Below, in pieces: positions 27,731-36,193 of a stretch of DNA of 64,000 bases. Made by a program: the position numbers and the translations under genes. Location of the stretch: contig NZ_CP013435.1 of assembly GCF_001718795.1 (NCBI RefSeq), forward strand, positions 248,001 to 312,000. Direction: 5' to 3'. A model generated the notes under the pieces. It saw nothing but the letters and a program-made list of their open reading frames with translations. It was not told where the DNA came from and did no database searches. This stretch comes from Burkholderia latens (GTDB taxonomy: Bacteria; Pseudomonadota; Gammaproteobacteria; Burkholderiales; Burkholderiaceae). Position 1 is the stretch's first letter. The number at the start of each line of letters is the position of its first letter.

Positions 27731-28561
27731 TTACATCGACAGCCGTTCGCAGATGGTCCGCGTCGCGGACGCCGCGTTCAGCGTGTAGAAATGCAGCCCC
27801 GGCACGCCCGCGTCGATCAGGCGCTGGCACAGGCTCGTAACGACGTCCGCGCCGAACGCGCGGATCGCGTCGCGATCGTCGCCGAAGCTCTCGAGCCGGC
27901 GCGCGACCCAGCGCGGCACTTCCGCGCCGCACATGTCGGAAAAGCGCATCAGCTGCGAGAAGTTCGTGATCGGCATGATGCCCGGCACGATCGGCACGTC
28001 GACGCCGAGCTTGCGCGCATCGTCGACGAAGCGGAAATACGCGTCCGCATTGAAAAAGTACTGCGTGATCGCGGAATTCGCGCCGGCTTTCACCTTGCGC
28101 GCGAAGTTCTCAAGATCGGCTTTCGGCGAACGCGATTGCGGGTGGTACTCGGGATAGCCTGCGACTTCGATGTGGAACCAGTCGCCATGCTGCGCGCGGA
28201 TGAAGCTGACGAGCTCGGACGCGTAGCGCAGCTCGCCGACCTCGCCCATCCCCGACGGCAGATCGCCGCGCAGCGCGACGATGTGCCGGATTCCGTGCGA
28301 GCGGTACTGGTCGAGGATCGCACGCAGGCTGTCGCGCGACGAGCCGATGCACGACAGGTGCGGCGCGGCCTCGAGGCCGTCCTTCTGCATGTCGAGCACG
28401 GTGTCGAGCGTGCCTTGCTGCGTCGAGCCGCCGGCGCCGAACGTCACGGAGACGAATTTCGGCTTCAGCGGCAGCAGCTGCGCGCGCGTGGCCCGCAGCT
28501 TCTCGACGCCCTCCGCCGTCTTCGGCGGGAAGAATTCAAACGAAAGTTCGATCGGTTTCAT
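27731..28561 (-). CDS. metF: Methylenetetrahydrofolate reductase
   Basis: 276-residue flavoenzyme that reduces 5,10-methylene-THF to 5-methyl-THF, the methyl donor for methionine synthesis. The TIM-barrel landmarks are ELSFEFFPPKT with its catalytic Glu, SVTFGAGGST, HIVALRGDLP (FMN/folate Asp) and PIVPGIMPI. The start ATG 28561 follows homologues. It lies downstream of ahcY and the holin-like gene on the same strand. ahcY clears S-adenosylhomocysteine and metF feeds remethylation, so the group serves the activated methyl cycle. Confidence 0.97.
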   Translation of the reverse strand: MKPIELSFEFFPPKTAEGVEKLRATRAQLLPLKPKFVSVTFGAGGSTQQGTLDTVLDMQKDGLEAAPHLSCIGSSRDSLRAILDQYRSHGIRHIVALRGDLPSGMGEVGELRYASELVSFIRAQHGDWFHIEVAGYPEYHPQSRSPKADLENFARKVKAGANSAITQYFFNADAYFRFVDDARKLGVDVPIVPGIMPITNFSQLMRFSDMCGAEVPRWVARRLESFGDDRDAIRAFGADVVTSLCQRLIDAGVPGLHFYTLNAASATRTICERLSM

Positions 28562-28585
28562 GATTCGCAAGAGTGGGCGCGGCCG

Positions 28586-28939
28586 TCAGCCGATGTCGCG
28601 CTGCCCGAAGATCAGCGCGGACAGCAGCCACGACACGATGCTGTACAGGATCGAACCGAAGAACGCGGACCAGAAACCGGACACCTCGAAACCCTTCAGC
28701 AGCGACGACGCGAACCAGAAACACAGCGCGTTCACGACGAGGATGAATACGCCGAGCGTGACGATCGTGACGGGCAGCGTCAGCAGGATCAGCACCGGAC
28801 GGATCACCGTGTTGATCAGGCCGAGCACGACCGCGATGATCAGCGCGGTGCCGAAGCTCTTGATGTGGATCGACGGCACGAGGTACGTGATGATCAGCAG
28901 CGCGAGGGCGTTGATGACCCAGGTGAGAATGACGCTCAT
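28586..28939 (-). CDS. Phage holin family 4 / YvlD-like small membrane protein
   Basis: 117 residues with four predicted membrane helices (about 4-25, 30-50, 55-80, 90-112), matching the Pfam holin-4/YvlD family (ILTWVINALALLIITYLVPSI, LGLINTVIRPVLILLTLP). Despite the name these are ordinary chromosomal membrane proteins of unknown function, not phage lysis genes. Here it sits between ahcY and metF, an arrangement that probably reflects one transcript. GGAG lies 7 bases before the ATG. Confidence 0.88.
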   Translation of the reverse strand: MSVILTWVINALALLIITYLVPSIHIKSFGTALIIAVVLGLINTVIRPVLILLTLPVTIVTLGVFILVVNALCFWFASSLLKGFEVSGFWSAFFGSILYSIVSWLLSALIFGQRDIG

Positions 28940-29097
28940 GGAGGGCTCCGGTTCGGTTGTCGATCTGGTCGGTCAATGCGTTCGGTCGCCGCCGGCCGCG
29001 GCGCGTGCCCGCGGGCGCGACGCGGCGGCCGGCGATCCGGCACGGTGCCGCCATCCCGCGCGCCCGACGCTGGCACGCGCGGCACGGCGGCGGCGCA

Positions 29098-30516
29098 TCA
29101 GTAGCGGTAGTGGTTCGGCTTGAACGGGCCGTCCTTCTGCACGCCGATGTACGCGGCCTGCTCGTCGGACAGCACGGACAGGTTCGCGCCGATGCGCGCG
29201 AGGTGCAGGCGCGCAACCTTTTCATCGAGATGCTTCGGCAGCACGTACACCTTGTTCTCGTACTGGTCGCCGCGCGTGAAGAGTTCGATCTGCGCGAGCG
29301 TCTGGTTCGCGAACGAGTTCGACATCACGAACGACGGGTGGCCCGTCGCGCAGCCGAGGTTCACGAGGCGGCCTTCCGCCAGCAGGATGATGCGCTTGCC
29401 GTCCGGGAAGATGATGTGGTCGACCTGCGGCTTGATGTTTTCCCACTGGTACTGGCGGGTCGACGCGACGTCGATTTCCGAATCGAAGTGACCGATGTTG
29501 CAGACGATCGCGTTGTGGCGCATCGCCTTCATGTGATCGTGGTTGATCACGTGGTAGTTGCCGGTCGCCGTCACGAAGATGTCGGCCTTGTCGGCCGCAT
29601 ATTCCATCGTCACGACGCGGTAGCCTTCCATTGCCGCCTGCAGCGCGCAGATCGGATCGATTTCGGTGACCCACACGGTCGCGCCGAGGCCGCGCAGCGA
29701 TTGCGCGCAGCCCTTGCCCACGTCGCCGTAGCCGGCGACGACCGCAACCTTGCCCGCGATCATCACGTCGGTCGCGCGCTTGATGCCGTCGACGAGCGAC
29801 TCGCGGCAGCCGTACAGGTTGTCGAACTTCGATTTCGTGACCGAGTCGTTCACGTTGAACGCCGGGAACGGCAGGCGGCCGTCCTTTTCCATCTGGTACA
29901 GGCGGTGCACGCCGGTCGTCGTTTCCTCGGTCACGCCCTTGATGTGCGCGAGGCGCTTCGAATACCAGTTCGCGTCGATGTCGAGGTGCTTCGCGATCGA
30001 CTTGTACAGCGCGACTTCTTCTTCGTTGGTCGGCTTCGCGATCACCGAACGGTCCTTCTCGGCCTTCGAGCCGAGAATCAGCAGCAGCGTTGCGTCGCCG
30101 CCGTCGTCCAGGATCATGTTCGCGAATTCGCCGTTCGGCCATTCGAAGATGCGGTGCGAGAACTCCCAGTATTCGTCGAGCGACTCGCCCTTGAACGCGA
30201 ACACCGGCGTGCCGGCTTCGACGATCGCGGCAGCGGCGTGGTCCTGCGTCGAGAAGATGTTGCACGATGCCCAGCGCACGTCCGCGCCGAGCGCCTTCAG
30301 CGTCTCGATCAGCACGCCGGTCTGGATCGTCATGTGCAGCGAACCGGCGATGCGCGCGCCCTTCAGCGGCTGCTGCGCCTTGTATTCGTCGCGGATCTGC
30401 ACGAGGCCCGGCATTTCGGTCTCGGCGATGTTCAGCTCCTTGCGGCCCCAGCCTGCAAGCGCCATGTCGGCGACGACGTAATCGTTGGAAACCTTGGAAT
30501 CGATAATGGCGTTCAT
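29098..30516 (-). CDS. ahcY: S-adenosylhomocysteine hydrolase
   Basis: 472-residue NAD-dependent enzyme that splits S-adenosylhomocysteine into adenosine and homocysteine, relieving product inhibition of methyltransferases. Visible parts are the substrate region [16 protein letters not shown], the Rossmann motif [21 protein letters not shown] and the C-terminal PFKPNHYRY that reaches the neighbouring subunit's NAD site. The extra segment of about 40 residues (around [17 protein letters not shown]) is usual in proteobacterial enzymes. ATG 30516 lies 5 bases after AAGGAGG; a GTG just before it is too close. Controlled by the riboswitch upstream. Confidence 0.98.
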   Translation of the reverse strand: MNAIIDSKVSNDYVVADMALAGWGRKELNIAETEMPGLVQIRDEYKAQQPLKGARIAGSLHMTIQTGVLIETLKALGADVRWASCNIFSTQDHAAAAIVEAGTPVFAFKGESLDEYWEFSHRIFEWPNGEFANMILDDGGDATLLLILGSKAEKDRSVIAKPTNEEEVALYKSIAKHLDIDANWYSKRLAHIKGVTEETTTGVHRLYQMEKDGRLPFPAFNVNDSVTKSKFDNLYGCRESLVDGIKRATDVMIAGKVAVVAGYGDVGKGCAQSLRGLGATVWVTEIDPICALQAAMEGYRVVTMEYAADKADIFVTATGNYHVINHDHMKAMRHNAIVCNIGHFDSEIDVASTRQYQWENIKPQVDHIIFPDGKRIILLAEGRLVNLGCATGHPSFVMSNSFANQTLAQIELFTRGDQYENKVYVLPKHLDEKVARLHLARIGANLSVLSDEQAAYIGVQKDGPFKPNHYRY

Positions 30517-30550
30517 CACGCCCTCCTTTCTAAAAAAGTTCTAGAAATTG

Positions 30551-30662
30551 GTGACGTGAGCGCCGTTCAGGAAGCGGGGCCGGCGCGCATCTGGCCGCAC
30601 GGCTGCTTGGTGAAGCTCTCCGAGCCTGGCGGACGCAGATGGTCCGTCGCAACGCTCCTCGG
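30551..30662 (-). ncRNA. S-adenosylhomocysteine (SAH) riboswitch
   Basis: In the ahcY leader, the minus-strand sequence contains the conserved blocks CCGAGGAGCGTTGCGAC, then CAGGCTCGG after a small GC hairpin (GGAC..GTCC), and finally AACGGCGCTCAC about 70 bases later. CCGAG pairs with CTCGG (P1), and GAGCG of the first block pairs with CGCTC of the last as the pseudoknot. This is the layout of the SAH riboswitch, known upstream of ahcY in Burkholderia and relatives, which turns expression on when SAH accumulates. The aptamer ends about 35 bases before the ATG, so control of translation or early termination is possible. Confidence 0.88.
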
Positions 30663-30753
30663 AAAACGGGTGGGATTGTAGCAAATCGGCGCGGGAATTG
30701 TGCGCCGCGCGCACCACGCGCGGCGTCGGCGCGCGTGGGAGGCGATGAAGGGG

Positions 30754-31488
30754 TCAGTTCTCCGCGCCGACCCACGCCTGTTCGCGCAGCCGCGCGCGCA
30801 GACGCGCGACCGCCTGGCTGTGCAGCTGGCACACGCGCGACTCGCTGACCTCGAGCACCGCGCCGATCTCGCGCAGGTTCAGCCCGCGCTCGTAGTACAG
30901 CGACATCAGCAGTTTCTCGCGCTCGGGCAGCCGGTCGATCGCCTCGACGAGCGCCTCGCGCAGATGCTCGTCGAGCAGCGCCGACAACGGATCGGCGTGA
31001 TCGACGCGGTAGCGGTCGAGAAACGGCTCGTCGTCGGCCGCGCGATCGAAATCCTCGTAGTAGATCAGCTGGCTGCCGTGCAGGTCCTGCAGCATCCCCT
31101 GGTATTCGTCGAGCGGCATCTTCAGATGCTCGGCGATCTCGGCCTCGCTCGCCGAACGGCCGAGCTGCTGCTCGACCTGGTGCACCGCGTACTCGACCTC
31201 GCGCGACGTCTTGCGCAGGCTGCGCGGCAGCCAGTCGTTGCTGCGCAGCTCGTCGAGCATCGCGCCGCGGATGCGCTGCGTCGCGTAGGTCTCGAACTGC
31301 GCGCCCTGGTCTTCCTTGTAGCGGCCGGCCGCGTCCATCAGGCCGATCATGCCGGCCTGGATCAGGTCGTCGAGGTCGACGCTCGCCGGCATCTTCGCGA
31401 CGAGCTGCAGCCCGAGACGCCGCACGAGCGGCGCGTATTGGGCGAGCACGTCGGCCTGGGTCATCTTTCCCTGAGCGTTGTACATCAT
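30754..31488 (-). CDS. fliA: Flagellar sigma factor sigma-28
   Basis: 244-residue RNA polymerase sigma factor for late flagellar and chemotaxis genes. Region 2 (YAPLVRRLGLQLVAKMPASV, DLDDLIQAGMIGLMDA, FETYATQRIRGAMLDELR), region 3 and region 4 (LPEREKLLMSLYYERGLNLREIGAVLEVSESRVCQLHSQA) are complete. MM at 31488/31485 are both possible starts; GGAGAGAGCC favours the first. It is last in the flhB-flhA-flhF-flhG-fliA run, 22 bases after flhG. Its predicted targets in this window are the promoters before motA and fliC. FlgM, its anti-sigma factor, is not encoded here. Confidence 0.97.
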   Translation of the reverse strand: MMYNAQGKMTQADVLAQYAPLVRRLGLQLVAKMPASVDLDDLIQAGMIGLMDAAGRYKEDQGAQFETYATQRIRGAMLDELRSNDWLPRSLRKTSREVEYAVHQVEQQLGRSASEAEIAEHLKMPLDEYQGMLQDLHGSQLIYYEDFDRAADDEPFLDRYRVDHADPLSALLDEHLREALVEAIDRLPEREKLLMSLYYERGLNLREIGAVLEVSESRVCQLHSQAVARLRARLREQAWVGAEN

Positions 31489-31510
31489 GGCTCTCTCCTT
31501 CCGGTGGCGC

Positions 31511-32329
31511 TCACGCGGCGTGCGCCGCACCCGCCTCGTAAGACGGCTTGCCGCCCGCATGGACGGCGCGGCCGGCGCCCGGGCCCGGGCGCATCGGCCA
31601 GTACAGCAGGTCGGCGGCAATCTGCCGGTAATCGCGCGCGGCCGACGACGACGGAAACGCGTCGACCGCGGTATGCATCAGGTCGCGCGCATGCTCGACG
31701 AGCGGATCGGCGCTCACGCAGCCGGCGTCGTCAATCGACACCGTCAGGTAGCGGCTCGCGACGCCCGCGAGATTGTCGAACGCGGTCTTCGCATCCGCGT
31801 GACTGCCGACGTGGTTGGTCAGCACGCGGAACTGCGCGATCGCGTGCGCAAAATGCAGGCGCTTCATGCACGCATACGCCTCGGTGATCGCCTGCGCGGC
31901 GACGCGCGTGACGATCAGCACGTCGTGCGCCTCGCGCGCGAGCGCCGAGAACCCGCCGTCCGCGCCGAGTTGCGCGTCGACCAGCACGATGTCGGCCTGC
32001 CCGTCGATGAAGTCGCTCAGCTGCGTGTCGCTGTAGCCGTCGCGTGCAAGCCGCGCAGCCGCGCACAGCCCGAAGCCGGCCGCCACCCGCGTGCGCTCGC
32101 CGTCGCGCAGCCACGCGCCGCCGAGCGTCGCCGCGGCCGATTGCACGTCAGCGCGCTCGTCGACGACGAGCACGTCCTTGCCGAGCGCGGTCAGCGCGGC
32201 CGCGACGTTGACGACGGTCGACGTGCAGCCGACGCCGGTCGGCCCGCCCGTCACCGCGACGATGCGCGACGCGCGCCCGGCGAGCAGGCGCCGCAGCCCT
32301 TCGGCCTGGTCGATGATCCGTTTATCCAA
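31511..32329 (-). CDS. flhG: FlhG/FleN-type MinD-like protein with altered P-loop
   Basis: 272-residue MinD/ParA-fold protein. In polar flagellates FlhG is an ATPase that limits flagellar number and works with FlhF. Here the nucleotide loop reads GGPTGVGCTST (residues 28-38): the invariant lysine is Cys35, and the MinD signature lysine before the loop is Thr27. The switch-type segment DVLVVDERAD and DIVLVDAQLG keep the fold. ATP hydrolysis is therefore doubtful. It overlaps flhF by 8 bases and precedes fliA. The C-terminal 25 residues are Gly/Ala-rich. The identification rests largely on position and overall fold. Confidence 0.85.
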   Translation of the reverse strand: MDKRIIDQAEGLRRLLAGRASRIVAVTGGPTGVGCTSTVVNVAAALTALGKDVLVVDERADVQSAAATLGGAWLRDGERTRVAAGFGLCAAARLARDGYSDTQLSDFIDGQADIVLVDAQLGADGGFSALAREAHDVLIVTRVAAQAITEAYACMKRLHFAHAIAQFRVLTNHVGSHADAKTAFDNLAGVASRYLTVSIDDAGCVSADPLVEHARDLMHTAVDAFPSSSAARDYRQIAADLLYWPMRPGPGAGRAVHAGGKPSYEAGAAHAA

Positions 32330-34094
32330 ATCGCACCTCGTGCAGCTCGGCGGTGGAACGTGCGGTCAGTGCGGAGAGCAGCGTCGGCATGTCCTCGTCT
32401 TGCGGCACGAAGGGCGAGCCGTCGCGCGGCACACAGAACGCGCTTTTCAGCAGGAACCGGGTCGACGCGACGTACAGGTTCTCCGGCACCTTCTGGCCGG
32501 TCGACACGTAGTGAACCGGCAGCTTGTAGCGGATCACCGTGTCGAGCACGCCGCCGAGATGTGTCGCCTCGTCGAGCTTGGTCAGGATGCAGCCGGCGAG
32601 ATCGGGATACTCGGCCGCGCTGCGATACGCCTGGACGACCTCGTTGAGCGTGTCGCCGTGGCTCGTCGCGTTGAGCAGCAGCAGGCGCTGCACCGGCGCG
32701 TTCGCACCATGCAGCATCGCGATCTGGTCGGACAGCGCACGGTCGCGCTGGCTCATGCCGATCGTGTCGATCAGCACGATGTGCTTGTTGCGCAGCTCGG
32801 ACAGCGCGAGTTCGAGATCGCCCGCGTCCTTCACCGCGTGCACGGGCACGCCGAGAATCTTGCCGAAGATGCGAAGCTGCTCGTGGCCGCCGATCCGGTA
32901 GCTGTCGGTGGTCAGCAGCGCGACCTTGCTTGCGCCGAAGCGCATCACGCAGCGCGCGGCGAGCTTCGCGGTCGTCGTGGTCTTGCCGACGCCGGTCGGC
33001 CCCATCAGCGCGAACACGCCGCCGCGCTCCATCAGCGCATCCTCGTTTTCGAGCACCGGCAGGTTCGCCGCGAGCACCGACTGCGCCCACTCGGCCGCCT
33101 GCTCGAAGGTCTGAGCGCCGTCGCCGGAAGGCAGGTTGTCGACCAGCATGCGCACCAGTTGCGCGGAGAACCCGGCCGAGAACAGGTGCTTGCCCAGCGC
33201 GCCGTGCACCGGGCTGCGGCGCTGCCGGTCGTGCCACATCAGGCTGTCGAACTGCTCTTCCATCATCCCGCGCATCGCGCCGAGCTCGTTCATCACCGTG
33301 CCGGTGACGATCTGCTCGATCCGCGCGTTCACCGCGTCGGCCACCGCGGCGGCGGCGTCGGCCGACAGGCGCGTGCGCTCGCCGGGCTTCGCGGTGCTCG
33401 TTTCGGTCGCGCGGGCAGCCGCGGCGGCCGGCATCCGGCGCTCGGCGTCGCGCACGATGTCGCGCGCCCAGCCGGGCGGCGTCGCGGACGCGGCGCCCTG
33501 CTGCGCGCGAACCGGCGCCTGCGGCGCGGCCGCCGCGGCCTGCGCGCGCGCGATCAGCGCTTCGCGCTGCTGCGTCAGGCGCTTCGCGTGCTCGACGAGC
33601 CACGGTGCGGGTTCGGAAGCCGCGGCCGGCGGCGTGGCCGGCGACGGCGACGCGTGGGCTGCGGCATGGGCATGCGCGCGAGCGTCGGTTTCGGTGTGGG
33701 CGTCCGTATCGGTGTCGAACGATGACGGTTCCGCGGGCGGCTGAGCGGTGTCGGCGCTCGCGCCGAACACCGACGAGAACACGTCGGGCAACCCGCCTTC
33801 GCCGGCCGCATACGGATTGACGGCCGGGCGCGCGTGCACGGCACCCGGACGCGACACGATGCCCGGCACTGCGGCAGCCGGTACGGAATCCGTGCCACGC
33901 GGCACGACGGTGCGCGCACGCGCGGCGGCCGGCGGCGCGACCGCCGCGAGCTCGGAGTCGGCAAGCGCGACGATTTCGACACTGCCGTCATCGAGCGTGC
34001 GGTTCGACAGCACGACGGCGTCGGCGCCCAGCGCCTCTCGCACGAGACGAAGCGCGTCGCGGCTCGTCGCGCCGGTGAATTTGCGAATGTTCAA
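32322..34094 (-). CDS. flhF: Flagellar SRP-type GTPase FlhF
   Basis: 590-residue FlhF, the third SRP-family GTPase, which places flagella at the pole in many bacteria. The short N-terminal domain (MNIRKFTGATSRDALRLVREALGADAVVLSNR) is followed by a long, disordered Ala/Pro/Thr linker (about 60-210). The N domain leads into the G domain: P-loop GPTGVGKTTTTAKLAA near residue 365, TTDSYRIGGHEQL, and DTIGMSQRD. The linker makes it longer than the 430-460 residues usual elsewhere. Its start overlaps the flhA stop (ATGA). Confidence 0.95.
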   Translation of the reverse strand: MNIRKFTGATSRDALRLVREALGADAVVLSNRTLDDGSVEIVALADSELAAVAPPAAARARTVVPRGTDSVPAAAVPGIVSRPGAVHARPAVNPYAAGEGGLPDVFSSVFGASADTAQPPAEPSSFDTDTDAHTETDARAHAHAAAHASPSPATPPAAASEPAPWLVEHAKRLTQQREALIARAQAAAAAPQAPVRAQQGAASATPPGWARDIVRDAERRMPAAAAARATETSTAKPGERTRLSADAAAAVADAVNARIEQIVTGTVMNELGAMRGMMEEQFDSLMWHDRQRRSPVHGALGKHLFSAGFSAQLVRMLVDNLPSGDGAQTFEQAAEWAQSVLAANLPVLENEDALMERGGVFALMGPTGVGKTTTTAKLAARCVMRFGASKVALLTTDSYRIGGHEQLRIFGKILGVPVHAVKDAGDLELALSELRNKHIVLIDTIGMSQRDRALSDQIAMLHGANAPVQRLLLLNATSHGDTLNEVVQAYRSAAEYPDLAGCILTKLDEATHLGGVLDTVIRYKLPVHYVSTGQKVPENLYVASTRFLLKSAFCVPRDGSPFVPQDEDMPTLLSALTARSTAELHEVRFG

Positions 34095-36193
34095 GCGGAA
34101 CCCCCGATGACGTTAACGACTTTGATCGTGCGTGTGTCCGGCACTTCGGCATACGACAGCACTTTCAGTTGCGGCAGGCTGCGGCGCAGGAAGCGCGCGA
34201 GCATCGCCCGCAGCGCGTGCTGCACCAGCAGCACCGGCGGCAGCCCGAGATTCTGTTGACGCAGCATCGCCTGTTGCGTGCCGGTCAGAAGGTTGTGCGC
34301 GAGGCCGGGCTCGAGGCCCGGGTTCGCGCCGGTCGCGAGCGCCTGCGACAGCACGCGCTCGAGATTCGAATCGAGACCCATCACCTGCATCTCGCCCGCG
34401 CCCGGATACCACTGCTGCGTGATCGCGCGGCCGAGCGCCAGCCGCACCGCGGCGGTGATCTCGTACGCGTCGCCGCGGCCCGCGTGTTCGGACACGGCCT
34501 CGAGAATCGTGCGCATGTCGCGAATCGGCACGCCTTCGTCGAGCAGGTTCTGCAGCACCTTCTGCAGCGTGGTGAGCGAGATCGTCTTCGGCACGAGATC
34601 CTCGACGAGCGACGGCGCATCCTTGCCAGTGCGCTCGACGAGCGCCTGCACTTCCTGGCGGCCGAGCAGTTCGGCCGCGTGCTGGACGACGAGATGGTTC
34701 AGGTGCGTCGCGACGACCGTGCTCGCATCGACGACGGTGTAGCCGTACACCTGCGCCTGCTCGCGCAGCGCGACGTCGATCCACACGGCCGGCAGCCCGA
34801 ACGCCGGATCCTGCGTCGCGGCGCCCGGCAGCGCGGCCGTCACCTGGCCCGGGTTGATCGCGAGCCATTGGCCCGGGAACACTTCGCCCGAACCGATCTC
34901 CACGCCCTTCAGCGCGATCCGGTATGCGTTCGGCCGCAGTTCGAGGTTGTCGCGGATGTGGATCACCGGCGGCAGGAAGCCGATTTCCTGCGCGAATTTC
35001 TTGCGGATGCTCTTGATGCGCTTGAGCAGCTCGCCATCGCTGTTCTTGTCGACGAGCGGAATCAGCCGGTAGCCGACTTCGAGGCCGAGCGGATCGATCA
35101 GCTGGACGTCGTCCCAGGTCGCCTCGTGGCTGTCGGCCGGCAGCGCGGCGGGCGGCGCGATCTCGGTCAGGTCGCCGGCCGCGACGCGCGCGGCCGCCCG
35201 GCGAGACTGCAAGCGGGCCAGCCAGATCGCGCCGCCGCCGAGCAGCAGGAACGCGAAGTGCGGCATGCCGGGGATCAGCCCCATCAGCACGATGATCGCG
35301 CCGGTGATGGTCAGCACGCGCGGGTTCGTGAACAGCTGGCCGGTGATCTGCGTGCCGATGTCCTCGTCGGTCGCGACGCGCGACACGATCACGCCGGCGG
35401 CCGTCGAGATCACGAGCGACGGGATCTGCGCGACGAGGCCGTCGCCGATCGTCAGCAGCGTGTAGTTGGTGCCGGCCGCGGCGAACGACATGTCGTGCTG
35501 GACCATCCCGACGATCAGCCCGCCGATCACGTTGATCGCCATGATGATCAGGCCGGCAATCGCGTCGCCGCGCACGAACTTCGACGCGCCGTCCATCGAC
35601 CCGTAGAACTCGGCTTCCTGCGACACGGCGAGACGGCGCTTGCGCGCCTGCTCTTCGTTGATGAGGCCCGCGTTCAGGTCGGCGTCGATCGCCATCTGCT
35701 TGCCCGGCATCGCGTCGAGCGTGAAGCGCGCGGACACTTCGGCGATCCGCCCCGCGCCCTTCGTGATCACCATGAAGTTGATGATCATCAGGATCACGAA
35801 CACGACGATGCCGACCGCGAAGTTGCCGCCGACGAGGAAGTGGCCGAACGCCTCGATCACCTGGCCGGCTGCATCGGGGCCGGTGTGGCCCTCGAGCAGC
35901 ACGACGCGCGTGGACGCAACGTTCAGCGACAGGCGCAGCAGCGTCGAGAACAGCAGCACGCTCGGGAATGCGGCGAAGTCGAGCGGCTTCATCGTGTACA
36001 TGCTGACGAGCAGCACCATCACGGACAGCGCGATGTTGAACGTGAACAACAGATCCAGCAGCAGCGGCGGCAGCGGCAGGATCATCATCCCCAGGATCAT
36101 GCAGATGAGGATCGGGCCCGCGAGCGCGCGCAGGTTCGTGCCCGCGAACGGGTTCGCACGCTTGGCGAACAGGCCGGTAGTCGGGGTGCTCAT
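34091..36193 (-). CDS. flhA: Flagellar type III export apparatus protein FlhA
   Basis: 700-residue core subunit of the flagellar export gate. Eight membrane helices occupy about the first 330 residues, with the FHIPEP-family signature SLNVASTRVVLLEGHTG and SKFVRGDAIAGLIIMAINVIGG. The cytoplasmic nonameric-ring domain fills the rest and docks chaperone-substrate complexes. ATG 36193 overlaps the flhB stop by four bases; upstream codons in this frame belong to flhB read out of frame. Overlap with flhF at the other end shows a single translationally coupled unit. Confidence 0.97.
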   Translation of the reverse strand: MSTPTTGLFAKRANPFAGTNLRALAGPILICMILGMMILPLPPLLLDLLFTFNIALSVMVLLVSMYTMKPLDFAAFPSVLLFSTLLRLSLNVASTRVVLLEGHTGPDAAGQVIEAFGHFLVGGNFAVGIVVFVILMIINFMVITKGAGRIAEVSARFTLDAMPGKQMAIDADLNAGLINEEQARKRRLAVSQEAEFYGSMDGASKFVRGDAIAGLIIMAINVIGGLIVGMVQHDMSFAAAGTNYTLLTIGDGLVAQIPSLVISTAAGVIVSRVATDEDIGTQITGQLFTNPRVLTITGAIIVLMGLIPGMPHFAFLLLGGGAIWLARLQSRRAAARVAAGDLTEIAPPAALPADSHEATWDDVQLIDPLGLEVGYRLIPLVDKNSDGELLKRIKSIRKKFAQEIGFLPPVIHIRDNLELRPNAYRIALKGVEIGSGEVFPGQWLAINPGQVTAALPGAATQDPAFGLPAVWIDVALREQAQVYGYTVVDASTVVATHLNHLVVQHAAELLGRQEVQALVERTGKDAPSLVEDLVPKTISLTTLQKVLQNLLDEGVPIRDMRTILEAVSEHAGRGDAYEITAAVRLALGRAITQQWYPGAGEMQVMGLDSNLERVLSQALATGANPGLEPGLAHNLLTGTQQAMLRQQNLGLPPVLLVQHALRAMLARFLRRSLPQLKVLSYAEVPDTRTIKVVNVIGGSA

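Noticed and set aside
28586..28939. Phage holin as evidence of a prophage
   Set aside because: The family name is historical. The gene lies in a housekeeping operon, and no lysis or structural phage genes are near.
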